The notes: generated by a model from the sequence alone, not told the origin. 33,764 nt of DNA from Flavobacterium sp. (GCA_018062725.1 JAGORP010000012.1:1-33764), one strand, 5' to 3'. Numbered from the stretch's first letter, positions 7,949 through 16,959 are shown. Numbers and translations: made by a program.

Positions 7949-9715
7949 ATGAATTTTTTAAAGAACGTATTAGCAACAGTTGTTGGATTATTTTTATTTT
8001 GTATGGTGTTCTTTTTTGGAATACTTATACTTGGAGCACTTTTTGGGGGCGACGATAAAACAGTGGTAAAAGACAATTCGGTTTTAGAATTGAATTTGGA
8101 AAAAGTCACCAACGATTATGGTGGAAAGTACAACTATGAAGACATGCCTTTTTTAAACGAAAAAGGAACAGGAGAAGGTTTAACGGATGTTCTAAAAGCA
8201 ATTGAAGCTGCAGCAGCCGATGAAAAAATCAAAGGAATTTCTATTTTGAACACTACTTTAAATTTAGGAGTTGCCCAAACCAAAGCCTTACGTGATGAAC
8301 TGGAAAAGTTTAAAAAATCAGGAAAATTTGTAATGGCGTACGGGAATGTAATTTCTCAAAAAGAGTATTATTTGAATTCGGTAGCGACGAAAGTGTATTT
8401 AAACCCGGTGGGTGAATTAGATTTCAAAGGATTGGCTACTGAAGTGATGTATTTCAAAGATTTCCAAGACAAAACAGGGTTAAAAATGGAAGTTATCCGT
8501 CATGGAAAATACAAAAGTGCCGTAGAACCATTTTTAGCCAGTGAAATGAGTCCAGAAAATCGTGAACAAATCACCGCTTTTTTGAATTCGATCTGGAATT
8601 CTATTGTGGTTGACATTTCAAAGTCAAGAAATATTTCGACAGAAAAACTAAATGCAATTGCATCCGATTTACTAGCCAGAACACCTGAGATGGCCAAAGC
8701 AAATAAGCTGGTAGACGTAGTAGCTTATGAAGATGTGTATCATAACGATATCAAAAAATTATTAAAGATTGAAAAAGAAGAAGAGTACAACACGGTTGAT
8801 ATCATGGATTATTCCAAAGATATTGCCGTTGCTGCTGAATTTTCTACCAAAGATAAAATTGCCGTGATTTATGCGCAAGGTGAAATTGGTTCTGGAGAAG
8901 GCGATTTGAACGTAGTAGGCGAAGGCTCTATGCGTCGTGCTTTGAAAGATGCCCGTGAAGACGAAGCCGTAAAAGCGATTGTATTACGGGTGGATAGTCC
9001 GGGTGGAAGCGCTTTAACTTCCGATTTGATTTGGAGAGAAATCGAAATCACCAAAAAAGTAAAACCCGTAGTGGTTTCAATGGGGAATTTAGCCGCTTCT
9101 GGAGGTTATTATATTTCATGTAATGCGAATAAGATTTTTGCAGAAAACTCGACTATTACTGGATCTATAGGTGTTTTTGGAATGCTACCTAACCTTTCTC
9201 AAATCACAAGCAAATACGGCATCAATACCGAATTGGTAGAAACGCATAAAAATGCTTCTGGCTATAGTCCATTTGAGCCTTTAGACGCCGATTTTAGAAA
9301 CTTTACACAAGAAGGCGTTGAAAGTATCTACAAAACCTTTGTAACCCGTGTGGCAAATGGTCGTAAAATGACTTTTGCTCAGGTGGATGCCATTGCACAA
9401 GGACGTGTTTGGGCCGGTTCTGATGCCTTAAAATTAGGTTTGGTTGATGCAATTGGAGGAATGGATGATGCCTTAGCTTATGCCGCAAGCTTAGTAAAAC
9501 TAGAGGAATTTGACACTGTTGATTATCCAGAATATAAAAAAGATTTCTTTGAGAAATTTGAAAACAGTGGCTTCTTGAGCTTTATGAAATCCCGTGAAAC
9601 ACTTTTAAAAGAAGAATTAGGTGAAGAAAATTACCAAATGATTCAGCAAATTAAAAAGTTGAATTCAAAAAGAGGAGTTCAAGCATCACTTCCTTTTGAA
9701 TTGGAGATTAAATAA
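7949..9715 (+). CDS. sppA: Signal peptide peptidase SppA, 67K type
   Basis: SppA is a membrane-anchored serine protease that degrades released signal peptides. The 588-residue product has one N-terminal membrane segment (about residues 5-33) and two tandem ClpP-like domains, the long 67K form. The catalytic dyad is split as in E. coli: Lys189 in GKYKSAVEPF of the first domain and Ser384 in LAASGGYYIS of the second. TGSIGVFG follows the serine as expected. I chose the ATG at 7949 over a TTG two codons earlier. The gene is transcribed alone, divergent from folK and convergent with clpX, and ends at a strong bidirectional terminator. Confidence 0.95.
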   Translation: MNFLKNVLATVVGLFLFCMVFFFGILILGALFGGDDKTVVKDNSVLELNLEKVTNDYGGKYNYEDMPFLNEKGTGEGLTDVLKAIEAAAADEKIKGISILNTTLNLGVAQTKALRDELEKFKKSGKFVMAYGNVISQKEYYLNSVATKVYLNPVGELDFKGLATEVMYFKDFQDKTGLKMEVIRHGKYKSAVEPFLASEMSPENREQITAFLNSIWNSIVVDISKSRNISTEKLNAIASDLLARTPEMAKANKLVDVVAYEDVYHNDIKKLLKIEKEEEYNTVDIMDYSKDIAVAAEFSTKDKIAVIYAQGEIGSGEGDLNVVGEGSMRRALKDAREDEAVKAIVLRVDSPGGSALTSDLIWREIEITKKVKPVVVSMGNLAASGGYYISCNANKIFAENSTITGSIGVFGMLPNLSQITSKYGINTELVETHKNASGYSPFEPLDADFRNFTQEGVESIYKTFVTRVANGRKMTFAQVDAIAQGRVWAGSDALKLGLVDAIGGMDDALAYAASLVKLEEFDTVDYPEYKKDFFEKFENSGFLSFMKSRETLLKEELGEENYQMIQQIKKLNSKRGVQASLPFELEIK

Positions 9716-9730
9716 CATTATCAGAATTAA

Positions 9731-9761
9731 AAAAGCCCCGAGGATATCGGGGCTTTTTTTA
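9731..9761. terminator. Bidirectional terminator between sppA and clpX
   Basis: A perfect stem AAAAGCCCCGA (9731-9741) / TCGGGGCTTTT (9747-9757) encloses the loop GGATA. A T run follows on the plus strand to 9760, and the A run before the stem gives T on the minus strand. It lies 16 bases after sppA and 6 bases after the clpX stop. Confidence 0.92.
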
Positions 9762-9766
9762 TACAA

Positions 9767-10999
9767 TTAAGAAGCTATTTCTAATCGCTTCAATAAGTTT
9801 TTAGTTAACGCTTCTTCCACATAATGCTTATCAATATGTAATTCTTTGGTCTCAGAACCCGGAATTTCATACATTGCATCGGTTAAAATAGCTTCACAAA
9901 GCGAACGCAACCCTCTTGCCCCTAATTTATATTCTAAAGCCTTGTCTACAATATAATCTAAGGCTTCATCATCTATAGAGAACTCGATTTCATCCATAGC
10001 GAAAAGCTTTTTATATTGCTTAATTAAAGCGTTTTTAGGTTCCGTCAAAATGGCACGAAGTGTTTTCTTATCTAACGGATCCATGTGAGTAAGCACTGGT
10101 AAACGCCCAATAATTTCAGGAATCAATCCAAATTCTTTAATATCCTTCGGAATCACATATTGCAATAAATTGGTTTCGTCAATTTTATCGGTCTCCTTAG
10201 AAGAACTGTAGCCCATGGCTTGACGGTTCAATCGTTTGGAAATGATACGTTCAATTCCGTCGAAAGCACCACCGGCAATAAATAAAATATCTTGGGTATT
10301 GACTTCTACGAATTTTTGATCTGGATGTTTACGACCTCCTTTTGGTGGTACATTCACAACCGTTCCTTCTAATAATTTCAATAAGGCCTGTTGTACTCCT
10401 TCTCCCGAAACATCACGAGTGATAGAAGGATTATCACTTTTGCGGGCAATTTTATCAATTTCATCAATAAAAACAATGCCGCGTTGTGCTTTTTCGACAT
10501 CATAATCGGCCGCTTGAAGCAAACGTGTCAAAATACTTTCCACATCTTCCCCTACATAACCCGCTTCGGTTAATACGGTCGCATCGACAATAGCTAAAGG
10601 CACATCTAACATTTTAGCAATGGTTTTTGCCACCAATGTTTTTCCCGTACCGGTTTGTCCCGCCATAATGATGTTTGATTTTTCAATTTCCACATCATCT
10701 CCATGATCCAACTGCATCAATCTTTTGTAGTGATTATAGACAGCAACCGACATGACTTTTTTGGTTTGATCTTGTCCAATTACATATTTATCTAGAAAAG
10801 CTCTGATTTCTTTTGGCTTTTTCAAGACCAAATCAGCTACATTTTTAGACAATCCCGTTGCTTTTAATTCTTCCAAAACAATACCATGCGCCTGCTCGAT
10901 ACATCGATCACAAATATGCGAGTCGATACCAGCAATTAACAAGTTCGTTTCGGGTTTTTTCCTTCCGCAGAAAGAGCATTCTAATATTTCTTTTGCCAT
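9767..10999 (-). CDS. clpX: ATP-dependent Clp protease ATP-binding subunit ClpX
   Basis: ClpX is the AAA+ unfoldase that feeds substrates to ClpP. The 410-residue protein has an N-terminal zinc-binding domain with four cysteines (C8, C11, C30, C33). The ATPase carries Walker A GQTGTGKT (114-121), the pore loop GYVG (147-150) and Walker B IVFIDE (175-180). At the ClpP-docking loop, where E. coli has IGF, the sequence reads QAMGYSSSK, so MGY is the likely equivalent. The start is the ATG at 10999 (MAKEILEC). An in-frame extension upstream to about 11050 runs through CCAAAGT-type repeats and would encode [10 protein letters not shown], which is not part of ClpX. clpP lies upstream on the same strand, 70 bases away, so the two are probably co-transcribed. 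Confidence 0.97.
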   Translation of the reverse strand: MAKEILECSFCGRKKPETNLLIAGIDSHICDRCIEQAHGIVLEELKATGLSKNVADLVLKKPKEIRAFLDKYVIGQDQTKKVMSVAVYNHYKRLMQLDHGDDVEIEKSNIIMAGQTGTGKTLVAKTIAKMLDVPLAIVDATVLTEAGYVGEDVESILTRLLQAADYDVEKAQRGIVFIDEIDKIARKSDNPSITRDVSGEGVQQALLKLLEGTVVNVPPKGGRKHPDQKFVEVNTQDILFIAGGAFDGIERIISKRLNRQAMGYSSSKETDKIDETNLLQYVIPKDIKEFGLIPEIIGRLPVLTHMDPLDKKTLRAILTEPKNALIKQYKKLFAMDEIEFSIDDEALDYIVDKALEYKLGARGLRSLCEAILTDAMYEIPGSETKELHIDKHYVEEALTKNLLKRLEIAS

Positions 11000-11008
11000 T
11001 TTATTAGT

Positions 11009-11036
11009 CCAAAGTCTAAAGTCCAAAGTCCAAAGT
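11009..11036. repeat. Four tandem 7-bp units (CYAAAGT) between clpP and clpX
   Basis: The units are CCAAAGT, CTAAAGT, CCAAAGT and CCAAAGT in direct succession. The array sits 10 bases upstream of the clpX start codon. On the clpX strand it reads ACTTTGG and is open in the clpX frame, which can mislead start prediction. Confidence 0.85.
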
Positions 11037-11069
11037 CTTTCGACCTTCAACTTTTGCCCTTCGACTGAA

Positions 11070-11726
11070 TTATCTTCTTAACACTTCATCAATCATTCCG
11101 TACTCCTTTGCCTCATCAGCAATCATCCAATAATCTCGTTCAGAATCTTTATGTACTTTATCAAAGGTTTGTCCTGAATGTTTCGAAATTATCTGATACA
11201 ATTCATCTTTTAGCTTCAACATTTCTTTTAAGTTGATTTCCATATCAGTAGCAACACCTTGCGCACCTCCTGAAGGTTGGTGAATCATGACTCTTGAATG
11301 CGGTAACGCCGAACGTTTACCTGCAGCACCAGCACACAATAATACGGCTCCCATTGAAGCCGCCATTCCTGTACATATGGTTGCTACATCCGGTTTGATG
11401 AATTGCATCGTATCATAAATCCCTAAGCCGGCATATACACTTCCGCCTGGAGAATTGATATAGATTTGAATGTCTTTGGAAGCATCTACACTTTCCAAAA
11501 ACAACAATTGTGCTTGGATAATATTGGCCATATAATCGTCTACTCCAGTTCCCATGAAGATAATTCTATCCATCATTAAACGAGAGAAAACATCCAATTG
11601 CGAGATATTTAATTGACGTTCTTCAATAATATAAGGCGTCATACTGCTTACAATTTTATCGTAATACATGCTATTTACTCCATGGTGTTTGGTAGCATAT
11701 TTTTTAAACTCTTTACCGTAATTCAT
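11070..11726 (-). CDS. clpP: ATP-dependent Clp protease proteolytic subunit ClpP
   Basis: ClpP forms the barrel-shaped serine peptidase that works with ClpX. The catalytic triad is visible: Ser124 in [11 protein letters not shown], His149 in [10 protein letters not shown] and Asp198 in KDSERDYW, with the same spacings as E. coli S97/H122/D171. The oxyanion-region motif [11 protein letters not shown] is at 90-100. At 218 residues it has a leader of about 27 residues before the E. coli-like region, which is probably removed by self-processing or simply longer in this group. It lies upstream of clpX in the same orientation and downstream of tig, from which it is separated by the tig terminator. 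Confidence 0.97.
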   Translation of the reverse strand: MNYGKEFKKYATKHHGVNSMYYDKIVSSMTPYIIEERQLNISQLDVFSRLMMDRIIFMGTGVDDYMANIIQAQLLFLESVDASKDIQIYINSPGGSVYAGLGIYDTMQFIKPDVATICTGMAASMGAVLLCAGAAGKRSALPHSRVMIHQPSGGAQGVATDMEINLKEMLKLKDELYQIISKHSGQTFDKVHKDSERDYWMIADEAKEYGMIDEVLRR

Positions 11727-11824
11727 GCTTGTATTTTTATTCGATTAGTATTTGATTTATAACTATAGACGAGAATTTACCTTCAAAGGTTGTTCCACAA
11801 TAACAAACATGTCATTTTGTCTAT

Positions 11825-11855
11825 AAAAAAAGCGTCAAATTTATCATCTGACGCT
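11825..11855 (-). terminator. Terminator downstream of tig
   Basis: On the minus strand AGCGTCA (complement of 11849-11855) pairs with TGACGCT (complement of 11831-11837) and is followed by six or more T (11825-11830). It lies about 125 bases after the tig stop and separates tig from the clpP-clpX unit. The 10-bp palindrome CCTTTAAAGG at 11883-11892 lies between it and tig. Confidence 0.85.
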
Positions 11856-11979
11856 CAAACTTACGCAATTTTTTTATGATACCCTTTAAAGGAAATACAA
11901 AAAAATTGCAAAAGTAAGTTCTTTCTTTCCTTTATTTAAAAATTTTAAATTTAGAAAAAATAGAAGGAATTTTTGAAGA

Positions 11980-13305
11980 TTATTCTCCGTACATTTCTTT
12001 TATGAATTGTTCGTAAGATACCTCTTTTGTTTTCGCATTGAATTTCTCTTTGAACAAGTTTAGCATTTTTTCGCTCATTACTTGTTCTGATAAACGACGT
12101 ACTTCTTCTTGGTTTGACATTACACGTGCTACGATTCCGTCAACGTCTTCTTGAGAAGGATCTAATTGACCAAATTGTGCCATTTGTTTTCTGATCACAT
12201 CACCTGTATAGGCTTTTAAATCTTCGAAAGTGATTTGCAAGTTGTTACCGGTAATGATTTTAGTTTCGATTAATTGGTAACGCAACCCGTTTTCAGATTT
12301 TGCATATTCTGCTTCCGCTTGTTCGGCAGTTAATGGTGTTTCACCAACGGTTTGTATCCATTTTTTAAGGAAAGTTGCTGGCAATTCTACTTGGTGATTT
12401 TTGATTAAAAACTCGGTAGCATCGTTAAAGAATTTTTGATCAGCTTGTTGTGCAAATTGCTTTTCAGCATCTTCTTTGATTTTTGCTTTGATATCTTCTA
12501 CAGAAGAAACCGCTCCGGGTCCGAACAATTTATCGAATAACTCTTGGTTTAATTCTGCTGGCTCGCTAGTAGTTACTTCCTCGATTTTGAAATCTACATT
12601 GATATCTAAACCATGAACATCATCATGACCTACTCCCATGTATTCCATTAATTTATGGTCATCGTCAAATAAACCTTTAGTTGCGATTGAAACTACATCT
12701 CCAACTTTTTTCCCAATGAAAGCTTTGGCAGCCTCTTTACTTTTGAAAATATCTAAAGTAATTTGAGCCGGTTTATTGATTCCTTTTTCTTCGTTGATGA
12801 AAGTTCCACGAATATCGTCTTCTTGAGCGATTTCGTTTTTAGCGATCATTTTTCCGTATTGTTTTTGAATACGTTTTACTTGCTCGTCTAACATTTTTTC
12901 ATCGGCAACGATTTTATAATACGTTAAATCGTTTTTACCTTCTAATTTTACGTCGAATTCGGGCGCTAAACCTAATTCAAATTCGAAAGAAAAATCATCT
13001 GCATTCCAATCTAATTCATGGTTGAATTTTGGAAGTGGATTTCCTAAAATATCTAATTTTTCTTCGGTTAAGAATTTATTTAAACCTTCTTGAATTAATT
13101 TATTTACTTCTTCTGCTAAAACCGCTTTACCATATTGTTTTTGGATTAAAGACATCGGCACAGCTCCTTTTCTGAAGCCAGGAATGTTAGCGTTTTTACG
13201 ATAGTTTTGCATTACTTTCTCTACATTTTCTGCATAGTCGTTTTTCACAACTGCTACCGTCACTACTGCGTTTAACGCATCAATATTCGTTTTTGTAATA
13301 TTCAT
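11980..13305 (-). CDS. tig: Trigger factor (ribosome-associated chaperone)
   Basis: Trigger factor binds ribosomal protein uL23 at the tunnel exit and shields nascent chains. The ribosome-docking signature GFRKGAVP is at residues 43-50. The 441-residue length fits the three-domain architecture: N-terminal ribosome-binding domain (1 to about 115), FKBP-like domain (about 150-245), and a long helical C-terminal cradle. The FKBP-like part is divergent: I see only a weak match around KAFIGKKVGDVVSI, so prolyl isomerase activity is uncertain. It has a strong promoter candidate within an upstream hairpin and its own terminator, and lies beside clpP-clpX, a common chaperone/protease grouping. Confidence 0.95.
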   Translation of the reverse strand: MNITKTNIDALNAVVTVAVVKNDYAENVEKVMQNYRKNANIPGFRKGAVPMSLIQKQYGKAVLAEEVNKLIQEGLNKFLTEEKLDILGNPLPKFNHELDWNADDFSFEFELGLAPEFDVKLEGKNDLTYYKIVADEKMLDEQVKRIQKQYGKMIAKNEIAQEDDIRGTFINEEKGINKPAQITLDIFKSKEAAKAFIGKKVGDVVSIATKGLFDDDHKLMEYMGVGHDDVHGLDINVDFKIEEVTTSEPAELNQELFDKLFGPGAVSSVEDIKAKIKEDAEKQFAQQADQKFFNDATEFLIKNHQVELPATFLKKWIQTVGETPLTAEQAEAEYAKSENGLRYQLIETKIITGNNLQITFEDLKAYTGDVIRKQMAQFGQLDPSQEDVDGIVARVMSNQEEVRRLSEQVMSEKMLNLFKEKFNAKTKEVSYEQFIKEMYGE

Positions 13306-13395
13306 CTGTTATTTTATTTTTATTCTTATTGTCTGATGTAACCTCAAAATGTCAAATTTATCAGTTCCATTATTTGTGCTTTTTACGCACTAAAA

Positions 13396-13430
13396 TTGGG
13401 TGGCAAAATTACATAATTTCTACCACCCAA
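13396..13430 (-). terminator. Extended palindrome; likely terminator of the 13467-13805 gene and host of the tig promoter
   Basis: TTGGGTGG (13396-13403) and CCACCCAA (13423-13430) are perfect 8-bp arms. Inside them TAATTT and AAATTA form a second pair, so most of the 35 bases fold as one hairpin. On the minus strand it is followed by a short TTTT, which is compatible with a terminator. The tig -33 and -7 elements lie inside it. Confidence 0.6.
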
Positions 13431-13433
13431 CAA
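13404..13433 (-). promoter_or_regulatory. tig: Promoter of tig
   Basis: On the minus strand TTG (13431-13433, repeated immediately at 13428-13430) is followed after 19 (or 16) bases by TAATTTTG (13404-13411). This fits the Bacteroidota consensus. The predicted start lies about 95 bases upstream of the tig ATG, leaving a long untranslated leader. Confidence 0.75.
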
Positions 13434-13466
13434 ATTTTATTTAGTTGAAATTTAACCCGTTAATTT

Positions 13467-13805
13467 TTAGTCTTTTATAAACTTATACAATACCCATTGT
13501 GAGATGGACAAAAGCACACTAAAGATAATAGCCGTAACAAAGGAAGCGACATCAAATCCGTCGACCAATTTATCACACAACAGTACCATTCCGGCATTGA
13601 TCACTAGGAGAAATAAACCCAAAGTAAAAATGGTAATTGGAAAAGTGAAGAACACCAAAATTGGTTTTAGAAATGTATTTAAAAGCGCCAAAACTACCGC
13701 TACAATAACAGCTGTCATAGGATTATTTACCGAAACCCCATCTAAAAAATAAGCTAATAACAATACAATGATTGTTGAAATTAAAAGTCTTTTTAAAATA
13801 TTCAT
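13467..13805 (-). CDS. Small four-helix membrane protein (phage holin family 4 superfamily, PF04020-like)
   Basis: The 112-residue product consists almost wholly of four hydrophobic segments at about residues 5-24, 29-48, 52-77 and 85-107. The connecting motif LLNTFLKPILVFFTFPITIFTLGLF, with its LNxxLKPI and FPI elements, is typical of the PF04020 family. Despite the family name, such proteins are widespread chromosomal membrane proteins and do not indicate a prophage; their function is unknown. It starts 18 bases after the hydrolase gene on the same strand and is probably the last gene of the pdxJ-hydrolase unit. Confidence 0.85.
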   Translation of the reverse strand: MNILKRLLISTIIVLLLAYFLDGVSVNNPMTAVIVAVVLALLNTFLKPILVFFTFPITIFTLGLFLLVINAGMVLLCDKLVDGFDVASFVTAIIFSVLLSISQWVLYKFIKD

Positions 13806-13823
13806 TTTATAATTTGTTTATGG

Positions 13824-14591
13824 TTAGTTATTCAAAAAGCGTACCGTTTTGTCCAAAAATTCCTTCGGATTTTCGGCATGCAACCAATGTCCGGCATTGG
13901 AAATCGTTTCAATTGTTGCCTCAGGAAAATGATGGTAAATCGTTTCGAAATCGGAATCTACAATATAATCGGATTTATCGCCTCGTAAAAATAATGTTTT
14001 TTTGTTAAATTGATTTTCAAAAGGCAAGGCATCTCCAATCACAGAGGTATTTTCATTAAACACTTTTAAGTTAAATCGGAAACCCAACTGACCTGGCTCT
14101 ACCCAATATAAATTTTTCAATAAAAACTGGCGGGTTCCAAAATCGTGAATATAAGTCGAAACAATTTCTTCCGCTTGTGCTCTAGAGGGTTTTTGGGAAA
14201 AATCGACAGCATTCAACGCTGCCAAAATCGTTTGATGGTGAGGTGCATAATACTTCGGACCGATATCAGCCACAATTAGTTTTTCAACCAAATACGGATA
14301 AGTCGTTGCTAATACCATTGCTACTTTTCCTCCCATAGAATGACCGATGACTGAGATGTTTTTCAACTGATGGAATTCACAATAATCGACTACATCTTGC
14401 ACCATAAAGGAATACCCCCAATCATTAGAATGAAAGCTTTTTCCGTGGTTTCGCATGTCTAAAGCATGTACTTGAAAACCCGCTTCCACATATAGAGTAG
14501 CTAGTGTTTTCCAGTTGTCGGACATCCCAAGAAATCCGTGAATAATAACAAGTGGCGTTCCTTGTCCCGTTATGTTGGAGTGAAGTACCAT
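13824..14591 (-). CDS. Alpha/beta-fold hydrolase (YbfF-like esterase)
   Basis: The 255-residue protein has the alpha/beta hydrolase layout. The oxyanion motif HGFLG is at 18-22. The nucleophile elbow GHSMGG is at 83-88 with Ser85. An acid is at Asp208 in GDKSDYI, and the catalytic His is at 235 in NAGHWLHAENP. The arrangement and DMRNHGKS motif resemble the YbfF/ABHD11 esterases that act on acyl thioesters or short esters. The natural substrate cannot be inferred. There is no signal peptide, so it is cytoplasmic. It begins one base after the pdxJ stop, so the two are translationally close and co-transcribed. The pairing with pyridoxine synthesis has no obvious biochemical logic. Confidence 0.9.
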   Translation of the reverse strand: MVLHSNITGQGTPLVIIHGFLGMSDNWKTLATLYVEAGFQVHALDMRNHGKSFHSNDWGYSFMVQDVVDYCEFHQLKNISVIGHSMGGKVAMVLATTYPYLVEKLIVADIGPKYYAPHHQTILAALNAVDFSQKPSRAQAEEIVSTYIHDFGTRQFLLKNLYWVEPGQLGFRFNLKVFNENTSVIGDALPFENQFNKKTLFLRGDKSDYIVDSDFETIYHHFPEATIETISNAGHWLHAENPKEFLDKTVRFLNN

Positions 14592-14592
14592 A

Positions 14593-15318
14593 TTATTTCA
14601 ATTTTTGCAAATACATCTGAACTACATTCTCTAATCCTAAATAAAGTGATTCTGAAATTAAAGCGTGACCAATAGAAACTTCTAACAATCCAGGAATATT
14701 TTGATTAAAAAACTGGATATTCTCTAAACTCAAATCATGACCAGCATTAATTCCCAATTGCAAATCATTGGCTAACGTAGCAGCAGCCACATACGGCAAA
14801 ATTCCGTCTTTATTTCCTAAACCATATTGGTGTGCAAAGGCTTCCGTATACAATTCAATACGCTCGGTTCCGGTTTCCTTAGCTCCTTCAATCATTTCTA
14901 GAACAGGATCTACAAAAATAGAAGTCCGAATGCCGTTACGTTGAAACTCGGCAATCACTTCTTTTAAATACGCTTTGTGTTTTATAGTATCCCAACCTGC
15001 ATTGGACGTCAAAGCGCCAATCGCATCAGGAACAAGAGTCACTTGTGTGGGTTTGCATTCCAACACCAAATCGATGAAATTATGTTGCGGGTTACCTTCA
15101 ATATTGTATTCGGTATAAACAACTTCTTTTAAATCACGGGCGTCTTGATAGCGAATATGACGCTCGTCTGGTCGAGGATGAATGGTGATTCCTTGTGCTC
15201 CGAAACTTTGAATTCTTTTCGCCGCTTCGACAACATTGGGAGTAGTCCCGCCACGTGAATTTCGTAATGTGGCAATTTTATTTATGTTTACACTTAATTT
15301 GCATTGGTTTTGTGTCAT
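14593..15318 (-). CDS. pdxJ: Pyridoxine 5'-phosphate synthase PdxJ
   Basis: PdxJ condenses 3-amino-2-oxopropyl phosphate with 1-deoxyxylulose 5-phosphate, the last ring-closing step of DXP-dependent vitamin B6 synthesis. The barrel starts with LSVNINKIATLRNSRGG (8-24) and carries the active-site motif HPRPDERHI (47-55), with the late INAGHDLS motif near residue 190. I chose the ATG at 15316-15318 (MTQNQCKL), which gives 241 residues, the usual length. An in-frame non-ATG extension upstream adds a Phe/Lys-rich sequence not seen in the family. It is the first gene of a leftward unit, divergent from the CBS-domain gene 93 bases away. Confidence 0.96.
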   Translation of the reverse strand: MTQNQCKLSVNINKIATLRNSRGGTTPNVVEAAKRIQSFGAQGITIHPRPDERHIRYQDARDLKEVVYTEYNIEGNPQHNFIDLVLECKPTQVTLVPDAIGALTSNAGWDTIKHKAYLKEVIAEFQRNGIRTSIFVDPVLEMIEGAKETGTERIELYTEAFAHQYGLGNKDGILPYVAAATLANDLQLGINAGHDLSLENIQFFNQNIPGLLEVSIGHALISESLYLGLENVVQMYLQKLK

Positions 15319-15411
15319 TTTTGACGTAACTTTAAATTTGAATGACAAAAATACGAACTTAAACAAGGTCAGTCTCTTATTTTTTAATTATTTTGCACGA
15401 TAATTTCTGTT

Positions 15412-16071
15412 ATGACTATTTTATCCGATTACATCAACCAAGATTTAAAACCGCTTGAAATTCAAGAAACGGTTGGCAATGCACAAGATTTTTTTCTTGA
15501 GGTACCATTTTCACATTTCCCAGTGATTGAAGAAGGTATTTTTGTTGGAAATGTTTCAGCGGAAGACTTAAACACTTTTGAATTCGATAAAAAATTAAGT
15601 GATTACAAATACACATTTGAAGGCTTTTTTACTCGAAATAATTCAGTTTTATTAGACGTATTGGATGATTTTGCAAAAAACGAAACCAATGTCATTCCAG
15701 TGCTTGACGAACTCAACAATTATATTGGTTATTATGAATTGGAAGACCTAATTAAAGTCTTCAATGAAACGCCTTTTTTAAAAGAATTAGGAGGCATACT
15801 TATCGTTGAAAAACACATCAACGGCTATTCTTTTAGTCAAATTTCTCAAATTGTAGAAGGAAATAATGCTAAAATTTTAGGCGCTTACATCTCTAGTTCT
15901 GATGCCGAAAAAGTGCAAATCACCCTGAAAATAGCAGAAGGAAGTTTAAATGAAATTATTCAAACCTTTCGTCGTTACGAATATGAGATTATTTCCGAAC
16001 ACCAAGAAGACGATTATTTAAAAACATTAAAAGAACGTTCCGATTATTTGGATAAATATTTAAACATCTAA
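15412..16071 (+). CDS. CBS-pair protein with C-terminal ACT-like region, partner of nadK
   Basis: The 219-residue cytoplasmic protein carries two CBS motifs in its first 125 residues (HFPVIEEGIFVGNVS and NVIPVLDELNNYIGYYE), forming one CBS pair. The remaining region (about 125-205; GGILIVEKHINGYSFSQI, then AKILGAYIS...VQITLKI) has the strand-helix-strand pattern of an ACT-like regulatory fold. CBS pairs bind adenine nucleotides such as AMP, ATP or NAD, and ACT folds bind small ligands. The stop is three bases before the nadK start, so the two are translationally coupled. A role as nucleotide-sensing regulator of NAD kinase is plausible but is inference. Confidence 0.85.
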   Translation: MTILSDYINQDLKPLEIQETVGNAQDFFLEVPFSHFPVIEEGIFVGNVSAEDLNTFEFDKKLSDYKYTFEGFFTRNNSVLLDVLDDFAKNETNVIPVLDELNNYIGYYELEDLIKVFNETPFLKELGGILIVEKHINGYSFSQISQIVEGNNAKILGAYISSSDAEKVQITLKIAEGSLNEIIQTFRRYEYEIISEHQEDDYLKTLKERSDYLDKYLNI

Positions 16072-16074
16072 TCT

Positions 16075-16959
16075 ATGAAAGTTGCCATTTTCGGTCAGTA
16101 TTATCAAAACACTACTTCGCCCATTATTGAGCGACTTTTACAATTTTTAGAAACTAACAACGTTACCTTCACTATTGAGGCCAATTTTCTTAAAATGCTT
16201 CAAGAGAATAAAGCAGTCACCAAAAACTACATCACCTACTCTTCTCACAAAGAATTGGATAAAAGTTATGATATGTTATTAAGTGTAGGTGGCGATGGTA
16301 CTTTTTTAAGATCAGTGACTTATGTTCGTAATTCAGGAATTCCAATTTTAGGTATAAATGCAGGGCGATTAGGTTTTTTAGCGAATGTGCAGCAAGAAAA
16401 CATAGAGACGTTTTTACAGTTAGTTCTTGAAAAAAAATACAAGATATCAAAACGAACATTGCTCAGTTTGAATTGTACGCCGAAAGTAGATTCTATTGCA
16501 GAAATCAACTTTGCCATGAATGAAGTGACGGTGAGTCGAAAAGACACCACATCGATGATCACGATTGAAACCTATTTAAATGGAGAATACCTAACCTCAT
16601 ATTGGGCAGACGGTTTAATCATATCTACCCCAACAGGTTCAACCGGATATTCTTTAAGTTGTGGCGGTCCGATATTAACACCCGATGCAAGCAGTTTAGT
16701 CATTACGCCCATTGCTCCTCATAATCTAAATGCAAGACCTATTGTTATACCAGATAATACCGTGCTAAAACTTAAAATTTCAGGACGAGAAGAAAATTAT
16801 CTAGTTTCTTTAGACTCCAGAATTGCTTCGGTAAAAAACGAAAGCATTTTAACAATTAAGAAAACACCCTTCAAAATTAATATGGTCGAAATTTCAGAAG
16901 AAACTTTCCTAAAAACCTTGCGAAAAAAACTGCTTTTTGGCGAAGACAAACGCAATTAA
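16075..16959 (+). CDS. nadK: NAD kinase
   Basis: NadK phosphorylates NAD+ to NADP+ and is the only route to NADP in most bacteria. The 294-residue protein has the diagnostic GGDGTFL motif (72-78) with the catalytic Asp, GINAGRLGFL (93-102), and the conserved STPTGSTGYSLSCGGPIL block near residues 183-200. Length is typical. It begins three bases after the CBS-domain gene and is followed by a regulatory region with a palindrome and a new promoter; no classical terminator with a T run is visible between them. Confidence 0.97.
   Translation: MKVAIFGQYYQNTTSPIIERLLQFLETNNVTFTIEANFLKMLQENKAVTKNYITYSSHKELDKSYDMLLSVGGDGTFLRSVTYVRNSGIPILGINAGRLGFLANVQQENIETFLQLVLEKKYKISKRTLLSLNCTPKVDSIAEINFAMNEVTVSRKDTTSMITIETYLNGEYLTSYWADGLIISTPTGSTGYSLSCGGPILTPDASSLVITPIAPHNLNARPIVIPDNTVLKLKISGREENYLVSLDSRIASVKNESILTIKKTPFKINMVEISEETFLKTLRKKLLFGEDKRN

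Noticed and set aside
13467..13805. Holin-family gene as a sign of a prophage
   Set aside because: The PF04020-type protein is a common chromosomal membrane protein and no phage genes are near.
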